Shown: positions 7,811 to 16,161 of the stretch, piece after piece
Layout: each line of letters opens with the position of its first letter
Numbering within the stretch: position 1 is the first letter of the stretch
Assembly (NCBI GenBank): GCA_964415045.1
Contig: CAYPZL010000088.1
Location: forward strand, 1 to 22,487
DNA length: 22,487 bases
Reading direction: 5' to 3'
Origin: CAYPZL01 sp964415045
GTDB lineage: Bacteria; Planctomycetota; Phycisphaerae; Sedimentisphaerales; Anaerobacaceae
Translations under genes and position numbers: made by a program
The notes under the pieces: generated by a model
Databases searched by the model: none
The model's input: the letters and a program-made list of their open reading frames with translations, nothing else
Told to the model about the DNA's origin: nothing

Positions 7811-8893
7811 ATGATCAGCATTTCAGGAACCCTGTCCAAGGCGTGGATGCACCGGGCCCTCGGCGTGGCGTTCGACCGCGACTACTACTTCGATCCGGAC
7901 AAGCGTCACGCGGTGGATTGCCGGTGCAATGAATATGCGGCCGAGACGTTCCCCGGGACGGGGCTGTTCTATTCGGAATCGAATCTGGGCCGGCTGGCAT
8001 ACTGGGACCGGAGCCAGGTGCTCGTCGGCGGCATCCAGCCCAACATGATTCTGGGCATGCTGCTGGGCGCCGAGTTCGTGCCGGCCGTCGACCGGGACGC
8101 CGACATCACGCCGGCTTGCCTGGCGGGCCGGGCGCCCGCCGATCTGCCCGCGCCCGAGACGCTGGCAGACCATGATCTCATCAAGCTCTTCGACGAGCAG
8201 ATCACCCGGTTGCGAAACGAAGCCCAAGGCCGACTCCGCCCGATCCCGCCTTTCTTCTGGGACGCCTCGGGCCGGGCGGCGATCCACGGCGTGCTCACCA
8301 CGGCGCAAAAGCTCTACGGCGAGACCATCTTCCTGGACATGATGACCGAGCCGGAAAAGTGCACCGAAATCATGGACTGGATCGCCGACGCCTGCATCGT
8401 GCTGTGCCGGCATTTCGCAGAGATCGCGGATGTGCCCCTCGTCGATATTCATGTGGGCGAATGTTCCTCGTGCATGGTCGGCCCGGCCCTGATCGAGCAG
8501 TTCGTCGTGCCCGCCACGTCGCGGATCGGCCGGGCGCTCGGGCCTATCCGCCTCCACTCATGCGGCCCCAGCACGCACCTGCTGGCGGTTTTCGCAAAGA
8601 TCGACTCCCTGCACTCCCTCGACCTGGGCGGCGAAACCTCCATCGCCAGAGCCAGAGAGATCTTCGGTCCCGAAATGCCGCTGAGCATCACCCCCCTGCC
8701 CGGTGACATGTCCGCCGACGCAGCGCAGCCCATCCTGGACTGGGCCCGACGCATCCTCGACGAAAACGCCGGAGGCCCCCTCGAATTCGTCTACCACCTC
8801 GAACCGACCTACAACATCGACACGATCCGGGCCCTGACAGACTTCCTGAAACACCGGGAAGGGTTCGAGAATCCATCACGTTCAGATAGATAA
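7811..8893 (+). CDS. UroD-like (uroporphyrinogen decarboxylase/MtaA superfamily) protein 2
   Basis: The 360-residue protein has the UroD-superfamily layout: MLLGAEFVP at 83-91, the helix FLDMMTEPEKCTEIMDWI at 174-191, the segment DIHVGECSSCMVGPALIEQF at 212-231, and LHSCG at 248-252. LHSCG is the HxC zinc motif of MtaA/CmuA-type methyltransferases (H249, C251). The third, C-terminal Cys ligand of that group is not obvious; the matching segment reads VYHLEPTYNIDTIRAL, so H329 may take its place. The N-terminus (residues 1-60) is unlike that of protein 1. The substrate is unknown; a methyl-transfer or decarboxylation step on a sugar-derived compound is conjecture. AAGGGAAAGAG directly precedes the ATG. 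The gene follows the GH109-like gene across the palindrome at 7670-7762. Confidence 0.75.
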   Translation: MISISGTLSKAWMHRALGVAFDRDYYFDPDKRHAVDCRCNEYAAETFPGTGLFYSESNLGRLAYWDRSQVLVGGIQPNMILGMLLGAEFVPAVDRDADITPACLAGRAPADLPAPETLADHDLIKLFDEQITRLRNEAQGRLRPIPPFFWDASGRAAIHGVLTTAQKLYGETIFLDMMTEPEKCTEIMDWIADACIVLCRHFAEIADVPLVDIHVGECSSCMVGPALIEQFVVPATSRIGRALGPIRLHSCGPSTHLLAVFAKIDSLHSLDLGGETSIARAREIFGPEMPLSITPLPGDMSADAAQPILDWARRILDENAGGPLEFVYHLEPTYNIDTIRALTDFLKHREGFENPSRSDR

Positions 8894-9217
8894 GGTGCGT
8901 TCCGCAGGCTGACCGTTGCCGAAGGCGTGCGCCGATCCTTCCGCCCTTTGCGTTGCGCCGGCCGCCGCCGTGTGACTCCGCCGTTGTCGTTTCCCCGGCG
9001 GCGCCGCGAGCTGGAACTGGAAAGACATTCCCGCGGAAATCATCGACAAGAAGTACGATCCAGGCGCCGGCTGAGACGCTCGCGGCGGCACTCTGGACAA
9101 CAAGCAACCTCGATTGAAGAACGAATCCCACGCGTATCACGTTGCCTTCGGCCGGCGGACTGATATAATCCGATAGTGTCATTGAACGAATTCCAACCTT
9201 TTAGGGAGGATGTCTCG
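8894..9217. other. 324-bp intergenic region with a possible gene remnant and a promoter
   Basis: No intact gene lies here. Frame 8991-9074 (+) ends in a protein-like tail, SWNWKDIPAEIIDKKYDPG, before a TGA, but has no start or upstream domain, so it may be the 3' relic of a deleted gene. The last 80 bases carry the promoter described at 9142-9169 and the ribosome site for the next gene. Confidence 0.4.
9142..9169 (+). promoter_or_regulatory. Sigma70-like promoter for the second Tat Gfo/Idh gene
   Basis: A perfect -10 box TATAAT at 9164-9169 is preceded by TG (TGATATAAT), with TTGCCT at 9142-9147 as a 4-of-6 -35 box and 16 bp between them. Transcription would start near 9176, leaving a leader of about 42 nt with AGGGAGGA at 9203-9210. 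This suggests the 9218-14772 genes can be transcribed separately from the genes to their left. Confidence 0.6.
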
Positions 9218-10561
9218 ATGTCACAAGAAAAACAGATTTCCAGACGCAGCTTCATCCGTCAAGCCGCGGCCACGGGCACGGCCGGCGTGGCGGTCCCGTA
9301 TTTCGTCCCGGGCAACGCCCTGGGAGGCCAGGGCACGCCGGGCGCCAACGACAAGATCGGCGTGGGCCTGATCGGCTGCGGCGGCATGGGCCGGGCCAAC
9401 CTGAGGGCCTGTGCCGGTCGGCCGGACGTCGTGGTCACCGGCGCCTGCGATATCTGGAAACCCCGGCGGGATGCCGTCGTCGCCCAGCACAAAGACACCG
9501 CCAAGGGCTATCACGATTACCGCGAGATGCTCGAGTCCAGGAACATCGATGCGGTGATTATCGCAACGCCCCCACACTGGCACTGTCGCATGGCCGTCGA
9601 TGCCTGCGAGGCCGGCAAAGACCTCTACCTGCAAAAGCCCATGACGCTGCACGTCGCCGAAAGCTTCGCCGTCCGCAATGCCGTGCGCAAGCACAAGCGG
9701 GTCTGCCAGATCGGCACGCAGATCCACGCCGGACAAAACTACCGCCGCGTGGTGGAGTTCGTTCGCTCGGGCAAGCTGGGCGCCATCAGCGTCGCGCGAA
9801 CGTTCAACGTCATGAACCAGGGCCCCAACGGCATCGGCAACCCGCCGAACAGCGATCCGCCGCCCGAAATCGACTGGGAACGCTGGGTCGGTCCCGGGCC
9901 CATGCGCCCCTACAATCCCCTCCTGGTGCGCGACGCCTACAACAACTGCTCCTTCATGGCCTTCAGCGGCGGCTGGACGCCCGGCATGGCCCCGCACATT
10001 GTTGATCTGCCCGTCTGGGCTTTGGATCTGGGCTATCCCAGCGTGACGTATTGCTCGGGCGGGCGATACGTCATCAAGGATGCCGGCGACGCCCCGGACG
10101 TGCAGGAAGTTGTGTGGCAATACCCGAACTTCACCCTGACCTGGATGATGTCTCTGGTCAACAGCTTCGCTTTCGATTTCGGTCGCGGCACACCGGCCCG
10201 GAGACTGGGGATTTATTTCCATGGCGTCAACGGTACGCTGTACGCCAACTACGGGATGCACGAAATCGTGCCGGAGGGCGACTTCCTCAAGGACGCCGAG
10301 CCCCCGGAACAATCGATCCCGCCCTCGCCCGGCCACGAGCGGGAATGGCTCGACTGCATCCGGACGCGCCAGCAGCCAAGCTGCAGCCCGGACTACCACT
10401 GCAAGATCGACGTGCCGATCTGCCTGGCGAATCTGTCCATGAAGCTGGGCCGGGCCGTCCGCTTCGACCCGACGCGGGAGAAGATTCTCGACGAGGAAGC
10501 CGCACATCTGGCCGTTCCGGAGTACCGCAGCCCGTGGAAATTCCCGCGTCAATACATCTGA
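9218..10561 (+). CDS. Tat-exported Gfo/Idh/MocA-family oxidoreductase
   Basis: The 447-residue product carries a twin-arginine signal (ISRRSFIRQAAATG at 7-20, hydrophobic stretch to about 35), a Rossmann motif GVGLIGCGGMGRAN at 48-61, PPHWH at 118-122 and QKPM at 139-142, a Q variant of the EKP motif. It ends in the WKFP-type tail common in planctomycete members. Unlike the 6319 protein it lacks the GH109 signatures EVPAA and YPTH, so it is more likely a true oxidoreductase with pre-bound NAD(P), folded before export, acting on a sugar in the periplasm. The substrate is unknown. AGGGAGGA lies 7 nt before ATG 9218, so I chose this start over a GTG at 9176, which coincides with the predicted transcription start. 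It is followed 56 bp later by the nucleotidyltransferase gene, apparently in one operon. Confidence 0.88.
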   Translation: MSQEKQISRRSFIRQAAATGTAGVAVPYFVPGNALGGQGTPGANDKIGVGLIGCGGMGRANLRACAGRPDVVVTGACDIWKPRRDAVVAQHKDTAKGYHDYREMLESRNIDAVIIATPPHWHCRMAVDACEAGKDLYLQKPMTLHVAESFAVRNAVRKHKRVCQIGTQIHAGQNYRRVVEFVRSGKLGAISVARTFNVMNQGPNGIGNPPNSDPPPEIDWERWVGPGPMRPYNPLLVRDAYNNCSFMAFSGGWTPGMAPHIVDLPVWALDLGYPSVTYCSGGRYVIKDAGDAPDVQEVVWQYPNFTLTWMMSLVNSFAFDFGRGTPARRLGIYFHGVNGTLYANYGMHEIVPEGDFLKDAEPPEQSIPPSPGHEREWLDCIRTRQQPSCSPDYHCKIDVPICLANLSMKLGRAVRFDPTREKILDEEAAHLAVPEYRSPWKFPRQYI

Positions 10562-10617
10562 GCCAAGGCGGGCAGCATCCGGAACAAGACGACAATCTAC
10601 ACGTGAGAAGGACTTGC

Positions 10618-11526
10618 ATGAAACCCACCCTTCTGGTCCTGGCCGCCGGCTTGGGCACGCGCTACGGAGGACTCAAGCAAATCGACTCCGTCGGCCCGAA
10701 CGGGGAGACACTTATCGACTACTCGATCTACGACGGGATCCGGGCCGGATTCGGAAAGGTGGTCTTCGTCATTCGGCACTACTTTGAACGGGCTTTCCGG
10801 GAAAAGGTGAGCCGCAAATTCGAAGGCCGGGTCGAGATCGCCTGCACCTATCAGGAGCTCGACGCCGGCCTCGGAGATTTCGAGCTGCCGCCGGACCGGG
10901 AGAAGCCCTGGGGGACCGGCCACGCGATCCTGATCAGCCGGGACGCGATCGACGGGCCCTTTGCGGTTGTCAACGCCGACGACTATTACGGCGCCGACGC
11001 CCTCGGCGCTATGGTTCGATTCCTGACGGCTGAAGGCCACACGTCGAATGAATATGCGATGGTTGGCTATACGCTCAGGAACACGTTGAGCCGGTACGGG
11101 ACCGTCGCTCGCGGCGTCTCTCGATGCGACGAGCGCATGTATCTCGAAGAGATCGTGGAGCGCAAGAGTATCGAGAAGACGGGCGAGGGCGCGCGGTATA
11201 TCGACGACGACGGCACGGCCCACGCCCTGACGGGAAACGAGATCGTCTCCATGAACTTGTGGGGATTTCAGCCGTCGATCTTCTCGTACCTTCAATCGCA
11301 ATTCGCCCGTTTTCTCCAAAATCGAGGCCACGAACCCGGGGCGGAGTTCTTCATCCCATCGGTCGTCGATGAGCTCATCCGAGGCAAACAAGCCTGCGTG
11401 AAAGTCCTGCACACGAACGATTCGTGGTTCGGCATCACCTATCGCGGGGACCGGGCCATCGCCGCGAAGTGTATGCGAGACCTGATCGACAAAGGCGTCT
11501 ATCCCGAAAGCCTCTGGGGTCCGTAG
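10618..11526 (+). CDS. Sugar-1-phosphate nucleotidyltransferase (NTP_transferase family)
   Basis: The 302-residue cytoplasmic protein should transfer a nucleotidyl group from NTP to a sugar 1-phosphate. It has the signature LAAGLGTRYGGLKQ at 8-21, PNGETLIDYSIYDGIRAG at 27-44, PWGTGHA at 97-103, and the metal-binding NADDYYG at 119-125. This variant with GGLKQ is typical of a family found next to phosphotransferases of the next gene's type. That pairing suggests the kinase product (an N-acetylhexosamine 1-phosphate) is its substrate and an NDP-HexNAc its product; the nucleotide used is not readable. GAGAAGGA precedes the ATG by about 6 nt. The reading frame stays open upstream to 10051, but that part overlaps the oxidoreductase and is unlike the family, so I reject it. 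The stop codon overlaps the GTG start of the kinase. Confidence 0.88.
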   Translation: MKPTLLVLAAGLGTRYGGLKQIDSVGPNGETLIDYSIYDGIRAGFGKVVFVIRHYFERAFREKVSRKFEGRVEIACTYQELDAGLGDFELPPDREKPWGTGHAILISRDAIDGPFAVVNADDYYGADALGAMVRFLTAEGHTSNEYAMVGYTLRNTLSRYGTVARGVSRCDERMYLEEIVERKSIEKTGEGARYIDDDGTAHALTGNEIVSMNLWGFQPSIFSYLQSQFARFLQNRGHEPGAEFFIPSVVDELIRGKQACVKVLHTNDSWFGITYRGDRAIAAKCMRDLIDKGVYPESLWGP

Positions 11527-12647
11527 TGAAACACGACTTTGCAGCCATCCTGAAACACTTCCGTACCGGCGGCGGGCCAACCGACGTCGCGGCGGTGACC
11601 CGCGGGCACATCAACGACACCTACGTCGTGACGACCGAAGATCGCGGGGCGTCGGTCCGATACGTGCTCCAGAGAATCAACCACGCCGTCTTCAAAGATC
11701 CGCCTCGGATGATGGCGAACATCCTGCGCGTCACCGAGCACATACGCGCCAAGGTGCTGAGCGGCGATCCGGACATGGCGCCGCGCCAGTTGACGGTCAT
11801 CGGCACGGACGACGGCACGGGGTGCCACGAAGACGCCGACGGCAACTTCTGGCGCGTCTACAACTTCATCGAGAACGCCCGGACCTACGACACGCTCGCA
11901 TCTGCCGAACTTGCCTGCGAAGCGGCGCGCATGTTCGGCTGGTTCCAGAGGATGTTGCTCGACCTGCCCGGGCCGCCGCTGCACGAGACCATCCCGGACT
12001 TTCACAACACGCCTCGGCGTCTCGAAGTCTTCCGGGGCGTCCTGGCGGCGGACGCTCACAATCGCGCGAAAGAGGCCGGGGGTGAAATCGACTTCCTCCT
12101 CGAAAACGCTTCGATCTGCGACATCCTTCCCGATCTGGCCGAGCGCGGCGCGATCCCGGTCCGCATCGCGCACAACGACACCAAGATCAACAACGTTATG
12201 CTGGACGAGCACACCAACCGGGGTGTCTGCGTCATCGATCTCGACACGGTCATGCCGGGCTTTTCCCTCCACGACTTCGGAGACCTGGTGCGAACGGCGG
12301 CCTGCCCGGCCGCAGAGGACGAGCGCGACCTGTCGAAGGTGACGATCGACCTGTCCCTGTTTGAGGCCCTGGTTCGCGGCTTCGCCCGGGAGGCAGACGG
12401 CTTTCTCACGCCCGCCGAGAAAAAACACCTGGTCTTTGCCGGGAAACTCATCACCTACGAGCAGTTCATCCGCTTCTTGACGGATTACATAGCGGGCGAT
12501 ACCTACTACAAAGTGCAGCGTGAAAGGCACAATCTGGACCGCTGTCGCACGCAGATGAAACTGGTTCAGTGCATAACCGAACGGGAAGAGGCCATGAACG
12601 GAATCGTTCAACGAGTGCTTGAGAGCCTCTCTGCCGAGGCGACGTAG
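11526..12647 (+). CDS. nahK: NahK-like N-acetylhexosamine 1-kinase (APH/phosphotransferase family)
   Basis: The 373-residue protein matches the Bifidobacterium NahK (LnpB) pattern along its whole length: RGHINDTYVVTT at 26-37, YVLQRIN at 46-52, FWRVYNFIE at 108-116, the Brenner-type catalytic loop HNDTKINNVMLD at 216-227 with D218 as probable base, CVIDLDTVMPGFSLHDFGD at 235-253 with the metal-binding Asp, and DERDLSKV. NahK phosphorylates GlcNAc or GalNAc at C1 with ATP; that is the predicted reaction. The GTG start at 11526 shares its first base with the stop of the nucleotidyltransferase gene, so the two are translationally coupled and likely work in sequence. An in-frame ATG at 11424 is rejected because it would extend into the preceding gene with unrelated residues. 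Choline or homoserine kinase activity is less likely given the NahK-specific motifs. Confidence 0.87.
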   Translation: MKHDFAAILKHFRTGGGPTDVAAVTRGHINDTYVVTTEDRGASVRYVLQRINHAVFKDPPRMMANILRVTEHIRAKVLSGDPDMAPRQLTVIGTDDGTGCHEDADGNFWRVYNFIENARTYDTLASAELACEAARMFGWFQRMLLDLPGPPLHETIPDFHNTPRRLEVFRGVLAADAHNRAKEAGGEIDFLLENASICDILPDLAERGAIPVRIAHNDTKINNVMLDEHTNRGVCVIDLDTVMPGFSLHDFGDLVRTAACPAAEDERDLSKVTIDLSLFEALVRGFAREADGFLTPAEKKHLVFAGKLITYEQFIRFLTDYIAGDTYYKVQRERHNLDRCRTQMKLVQCITEREEAMNGIVQRVLESLSAEAT

Positions 12648-12708
12648 CCCGCCGGGGGCTTGTCGGCCGTCAATGGATTGGGATCCGCACTGTGTGAAAG
12701 GGGCAACC

Positions 12709-14772
12709 ATGCTAACGAAAGCTCACACATACCGCTGGCTCTACATTGGAATCGCCCTTTCCCTGCTTGGCACCGGCGGTCAACCCGCCGGCGCGGAGCT
12801 TGCCTTCCCGGGTCCGTCGCCGGGACGCGCGAAGGCGTCGATAAAAAACGCCGAACTGGTTCTGAGCAATGATGCGATCACGTGCAAGTGGACTATAAGC
12901 GAAGGACGTCTTCGACCCGAGTCGGTGACGGATGAGCTTTCCAACGACACCCTGGACCTGCGGCAATCCCAGTGTTTCCAACTCATCCTGGCGAACGGAC
13001 AGACGCTGAAAGCCTCGGATTTGCGGATTGTTCGGGAACCACAGATCGACGAGATAACAGGGGATCGAGAATCGCTACGTCTGGGCGAACGCTACCACGG
13101 CAAGCGAATCCGAATGCGATTGGCCTGGCCCGATGACGATCTGGCGATCGAGTGGAGCGTCCTGCTGCGCGACGGCTCGAACTATGTCCAACAGCAGATT
13201 GAGCTCCAGGCCGGGGAGACGCCCGTCGATCTGCAGGAGATCGTTCTGGTGGAATTGGCAACGCCGCCGGCTCAACCGGCCGGCACGGTGGACGGCTCTC
13301 CCGTGACGGTCGGCAACCTGTTCTTCGCGTTTGAGCATCCCCTGTCGAAGATCCGGATCGCCGAAGCGGAGCGTCTGGTGCGATGCAGTCTGCCCCGAAG
13401 CCGCGCCCTCGAAGCGCACGAAATGGAAACGTGCAGTTCCGTAATCGGTGTGGTTCCCGACGGGCAGCGCCGACGGGGCTTCCTGTACTATGTGGAGCGC
13501 GAGCGGGTGCAGCCGTACAGGCCGTTCCTGCATTACAACAGTTGGTACGACATCGGTTACGGGGCCGAGAAGATACTCGAGCCGGCGGCCCGGCAGGTGA
13601 TCGAGCTGTTCGGCAAAGAGCTGATCGAGAAACGCGGCGTGGTTATGGACTCGTTCGTCCCGGACGACGGCTGGGACGATCCCCCCTCGCTGTGGCGGTT
13701 CCACGAAGGCTTCCCCGAAGGATTCACTTCCCTGCAGCGGGCGGCGGAACGATACGATTCGGCGCTGGGCGCGTGGCTGAGCCCCTGGGGAGGGTACGGG
13801 CAAGCCAAACAGGAAAGAATGAAATATGGCCGCCAGCAGGGTTTCGAGACGAACAAGACCGGTTTTTCGCTGGCCGGCCCGCGGTACTACCGCCGATTCC
13901 GCGACGTCTGCGTGGGAATGGTCCGGGACTATGACCTGAACTATTTCAAGTTCGACGGGATCGGCTCGGGCGGCGCGCCGAGCGGCGTACCCGCCGAGTT
14001 CGCCGGCGACGTGGAAGCCCTCTTGCGTTTGATCGGCGAGCTGCGCGAGGCCAGAGCGGACCTGTTCATCAATGTCACGACCGGAACGTGGCCGTCGCCT
14101 TACTGGCTGTGGCACGGGGACTCGACCTGGCGCTCGGGCTCCGACTGGAGCACCTGCGGTTGGGGCTCCAAACGCCAGCAGCAGGTCACGTACCGGGACA
14201 ACCAGACCTACCACAACGTAGTGCAACGCGCACCCCTGTACCCGATCAATTCCCTGATGACCCAGGGCGTCATGTTCGCCAACCACGGACTGCCCCAGGA
14301 GCGTGGCGGACTCGTGGCGGACATCCGGGCGTTCTTCGCCAGCGGTACGAACTGCCAGGAACTCTACATCACGCCCTCGCTGCTGGACGCGGAGGCCTGG
14401 GACGCCCTGGCCGAGGCGGCGCGGTGGTCGCGCGACAATGCGGACGTGCTCGTGGACACGCACTGGGTCGGCGGCGACCCGGCCAAAGGCGATGTCTATG
14501 GCTGGGCGTCGTGGTCGGCCCGCAAGGCGATCCTGGCGCTGCGCAATCCCAAGGACGCGCCCGGCGCGATTGCCCTCGACGTCGGGGAGGCGTTCGAGTT
14601 GCCTCCGCGCGCGGCTCGAATCTACGGGTTGAGAAGTCCCTGGAAGACGGACGATGCCGGGCGAATCACGATCCTGGCGGCCGGCCGAAAACACACGTTC
14701 GAATTGGAGCCCTTTGAAGTGCTCGTCTTCGATGCAACACCGCTTTCGAGCATACCGGGGCAGACGCGATAG
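12709..14772 (+). CDS. Exported clan GH-D-like glycoside hydrolase (GH27/GH36-type alpha-galactosidase / alpha-GalNAcase relative)
   Basis: The 687-residue protein starts with a Sec-type signal peptide (YRWLYIGIALSLLGTGG at 8-24, probable AGA cleavage near 29). Residues 40-265 look like a beta-sandwich N-terminal domain. The following (beta/alpha)8 domain carries clan GH-D marks: HYNSWYDIG at 275-283, DSFVPDDGWDD at 314-324, LWRFHEGFPEG at 328-338, ALGAWLSPWGGYG at 352-364, and NYFKFDGIG at 411-419, where D416 is the likely nucleophile. D479 in SGSDW is a candidate acid/base; both assignments are inference. Some homologs are mislabelled enterotoxin in databases. Retaining cleavage of an alpha-galactoside or alpha-N-acetylgalactosaminide is predicted; linkage and the exact CAZy family are not certain. 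AAAGGGG precedes the ATG by about 6 nt. The frame is open back to 12619, but that overlaps the kinase and lacks a signal. It is last in the operon. Confidence 0.8.
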   Translation: MLTKAHTYRWLYIGIALSLLGTGGQPAGAELAFPGPSPGRAKASIKNAELVLSNDAITCKWTISEGRLRPESVTDELSNDTLDLRQSQCFQLILANGQTLKASDLRIVREPQIDEITGDRESLRLGERYHGKRIRMRLAWPDDDLAIEWSVLLRDGSNYVQQQIELQAGETPVDLQEIVLVELATPPAQPAGTVDGSPVTVGNLFFAFEHPLSKIRIAEAERLVRCSLPRSRALEAHEMETCSSVIGVVPDGQRRRGFLYYVERERVQPYRPFLHYNSWYDIGYGAEKILEPAARQVIELFGKELIEKRGVVMDSFVPDDGWDDPPSLWRFHEGFPEGFTSLQRAAERYDSALGAWLSPWGGYGQAKQERMKYGRQQGFETNKTGFSLAGPRYYRRFRDVCVGMVRDYDLNYFKFDGIGSGGAPSGVPAEFAGDVEALLRLIGELREARADLFINVTTGTWPSPYWLWHGDSTWRSGSDWSTCGWGSKRQQQVTYRDNQTYHNVVQRAPLYPINSLMTQGVMFANHGLPQERGGLVADIRAFFASGTNCQELYITPSLLDAEAWDALAEAARWSRDNADVLVDTHWVGGDPAKGDVYGWASWSARKAILALRNPKDAPGAIALDVGEAFELPPRAARIYGLRSPWKTDDAGRITILAAGRKHTFELEPFEVLVFDATPLSSIPGQTR

Positions 14773-14985
14773 CCGCCCAGGTGACCGCGCAACGCCGCGT
14801 CACATACGAATCATGATTCATCTTCGGACAGCTTGTCATCCTGAACGAAGCGCAGCGATCTGGGCTGCGGGTTTGAGAGACTTCCCGTTCGGAGACGAGT
14901 TCCTTCGCCTACGGCTCACAGTTTGCCCCGAGCACAAGCGAAGGGATGACCACGTCTCGCGCACGAGGGCATTTCTCAATCCTTG
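14773..14985. repeat. Gap between convergent genes containing a degenerate dispersed palindrome
   Basis: The region from 14835 to 14950 starts with GTCATCCTGAACGAAGCG and ends with AGCGAAGGGATGAC, an imperfect inverted repeat. This matches the widespread GTCATCCTGAGCGAAG...CTTCGCTCAGGATGAC-type repeat I know from several GC-rich bacterial genomes. It codes for nothing I recognise. It sits between two converging genes, a common place for such repeats, and may serve as a bidirectional transcription barrier. The family resemblance is from memory. Confidence 0.5.
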
Positions 14986-16161
14986 TCAGGGCTTGACGCC
15001 GGTTGCCAATCGGACCAGCGTTTCGTAATTCGCCATCACCCTGGGCGAGATGTGCCGGCCCACGGGGGATGCGGAAGGCATGAGCACGAAACCGCGACCC
15101 GGTCCCCGAGTTCCGTCGGCGAGCGTCTTTGCCACCACCTTCTCGAACGGGCCCGGGTCCATCGCTTCGATGTCACAGACCTCGATGTTGCCGAACAGCA
15201 CCAGGTCTTTGCCATACTCGCGGCGTACGTCGGCGAGATCGACGTCCCCCTGCGGGGGCGGTTCGACGGGATCGATGGCGTCGGCTCCCATTCCAACGAT
15301 AAAGTCCAGGACGGCGTGGATTCGGCCGTGCGAGTGAATGCGCGCGAAACCGCCGTGCTTCCGGATCGTCCGGACCATCGGCTGCGTGTAGCGCACCACG
15401 TATTCGTCAAACAGATGGGGAGGCAGATATGGCTCGGTTGCGTACTCCGGGCCGTAGATGCGCCAAAGGTGACCCGGAAAGGCGCGGGCCGTCTCCTCCG
15501 TGCGCGTGTAGATGGGGCCCGCGAGTTTCTCCAGCAAGCGGTGCAGCAACTTCTGTTCTGTCAGGGCAACGATGAGGAAATCCTGCATGGCAAAGAGGTA
15601 CGCCGCCGCACAGATAGGGTCCTCCGTATCCACCATGACGATTCCCCGGTCGCCGAGCCTGCGGTCCTCCTCGACAAGCGGCGTGACATCAACCGTCTCG
15701 ATCAGCAGCTCATCGGGCAGCTCCAGGTACGCTTTCAGATCATCCGTGTCCTTGAGCAGGTGTTCCGTCGTCCAGACCGTATCGAGATCGGGACTGCGCC
15801 GGGTCGCGGACGTCAGCGTACGTCCGCCCACGCGCAATGTCACGCGAGTGCAACGGCATCCGTCTTCGACGTACTCCTGCACCTGCCTGACATCCTCGAG
15901 CCGATCCGCCGCCTGCCGCTGGTCTGCCGGGTCCTGCGGATCGTACGACCGGGATCGCACGGGGCTGCGCATCCGGATCAAGTCGCTGTGTTCCTCGGCC
16001 AACTGTAGCAGGGGCCGCCACGAAGGATCGTGGTAGACGTTGAACTCGTCCGGGTCGTCGGCGTCGATGTCGAAGCCGCCGATCTCATAGAAGTTGACGG
16101 CGGGCCGGTCAACAGGCTCGCCCCGCAACGTGGCCATCAGCCTTTCACGACGCGTCATCAT
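14986..16161 (-). CDS. UroD-like (uroporphyrinogen decarboxylase superfamily) protein 3
   Basis: The 391-residue protein begins TRRERLMATLRGEPVDRPAV, the usual opening of UroD-like proteins. It continues with the ELPDELLIE segment, IYGPEYATEPYLPPHLFDEY at 235-254, the site motif RIHSHGRI at 274-281, GADAIDPVEPPPQGDVDL at 292-309, and a C-terminal LMPSASPVGRHISPRVMANY block. The site motif is HSHG, different from HSDG and HSCG of the other two UroD-like proteins in the window. The likely chemistry is decarboxylation or methyl transfer on a non-porphyrin substrate, not resolvable here. Its ATG overlaps the stop of the small membrane protein gene (ATGA overlap), so it is co-translated with the transporter genes, and its substrate may be what that transporter imports. 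Either of two adjacent ATGs could start it. Confidence 0.83.
   Translation of the reverse strand: MMTRRERLMATLRGEPVDRPAVNFYEIGGFDIDADDPDEFNVYHDPSWRPLLQLAEEHSDLIRMRSPVRSRSYDPQDPADQRQAADRLEDVRQVQEYVEDGCRCTRVTLRVGGRTLTSATRRSPDLDTVWTTEHLLKDTDDLKAYLELPDELLIETVDVTPLVEEDRRLGDRGIVMVDTEDPICAAAYLFAMQDFLIVALTEQKLLHRLLEKLAGPIYTRTEETARAFPGHLWRIYGPEYATEPYLPPHLFDEYVVRYTQPMVRTIRKHGGFARIHSHGRIHAVLDFIVGMGADAIDPVEPPPQGDVDLADVRREYGKDLVLFGNIEVCDIEAMDPGPFEKVVAKTLADGTRGPGRGFVLMPSASPVGRHISPRVMANYETLVRLATGVKP

Noticed and set aside
6292..7839. 515-codon frame antisense to the GH109-like gene
   Set aside because: It shows no domains and a compositional bias typical of a shadow, and it covers the MITE-like end and the palindrome.
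9176..9217. GTG 9176 as start of the second Tat Gfo/Idh protein
   Set aside because: It coincides with the predicted transcription start and has no ribosome site. ATG 9218 has AGGGAGGA and gives a standard Tat signal.
13075..14694. 539-codon frame antisense to the GH-D-like glycosidase
   Set aside because: Low-information sequence rich in Arg, Val and Gln; the plus frame has clear glycosidase motifs and a signal peptide.
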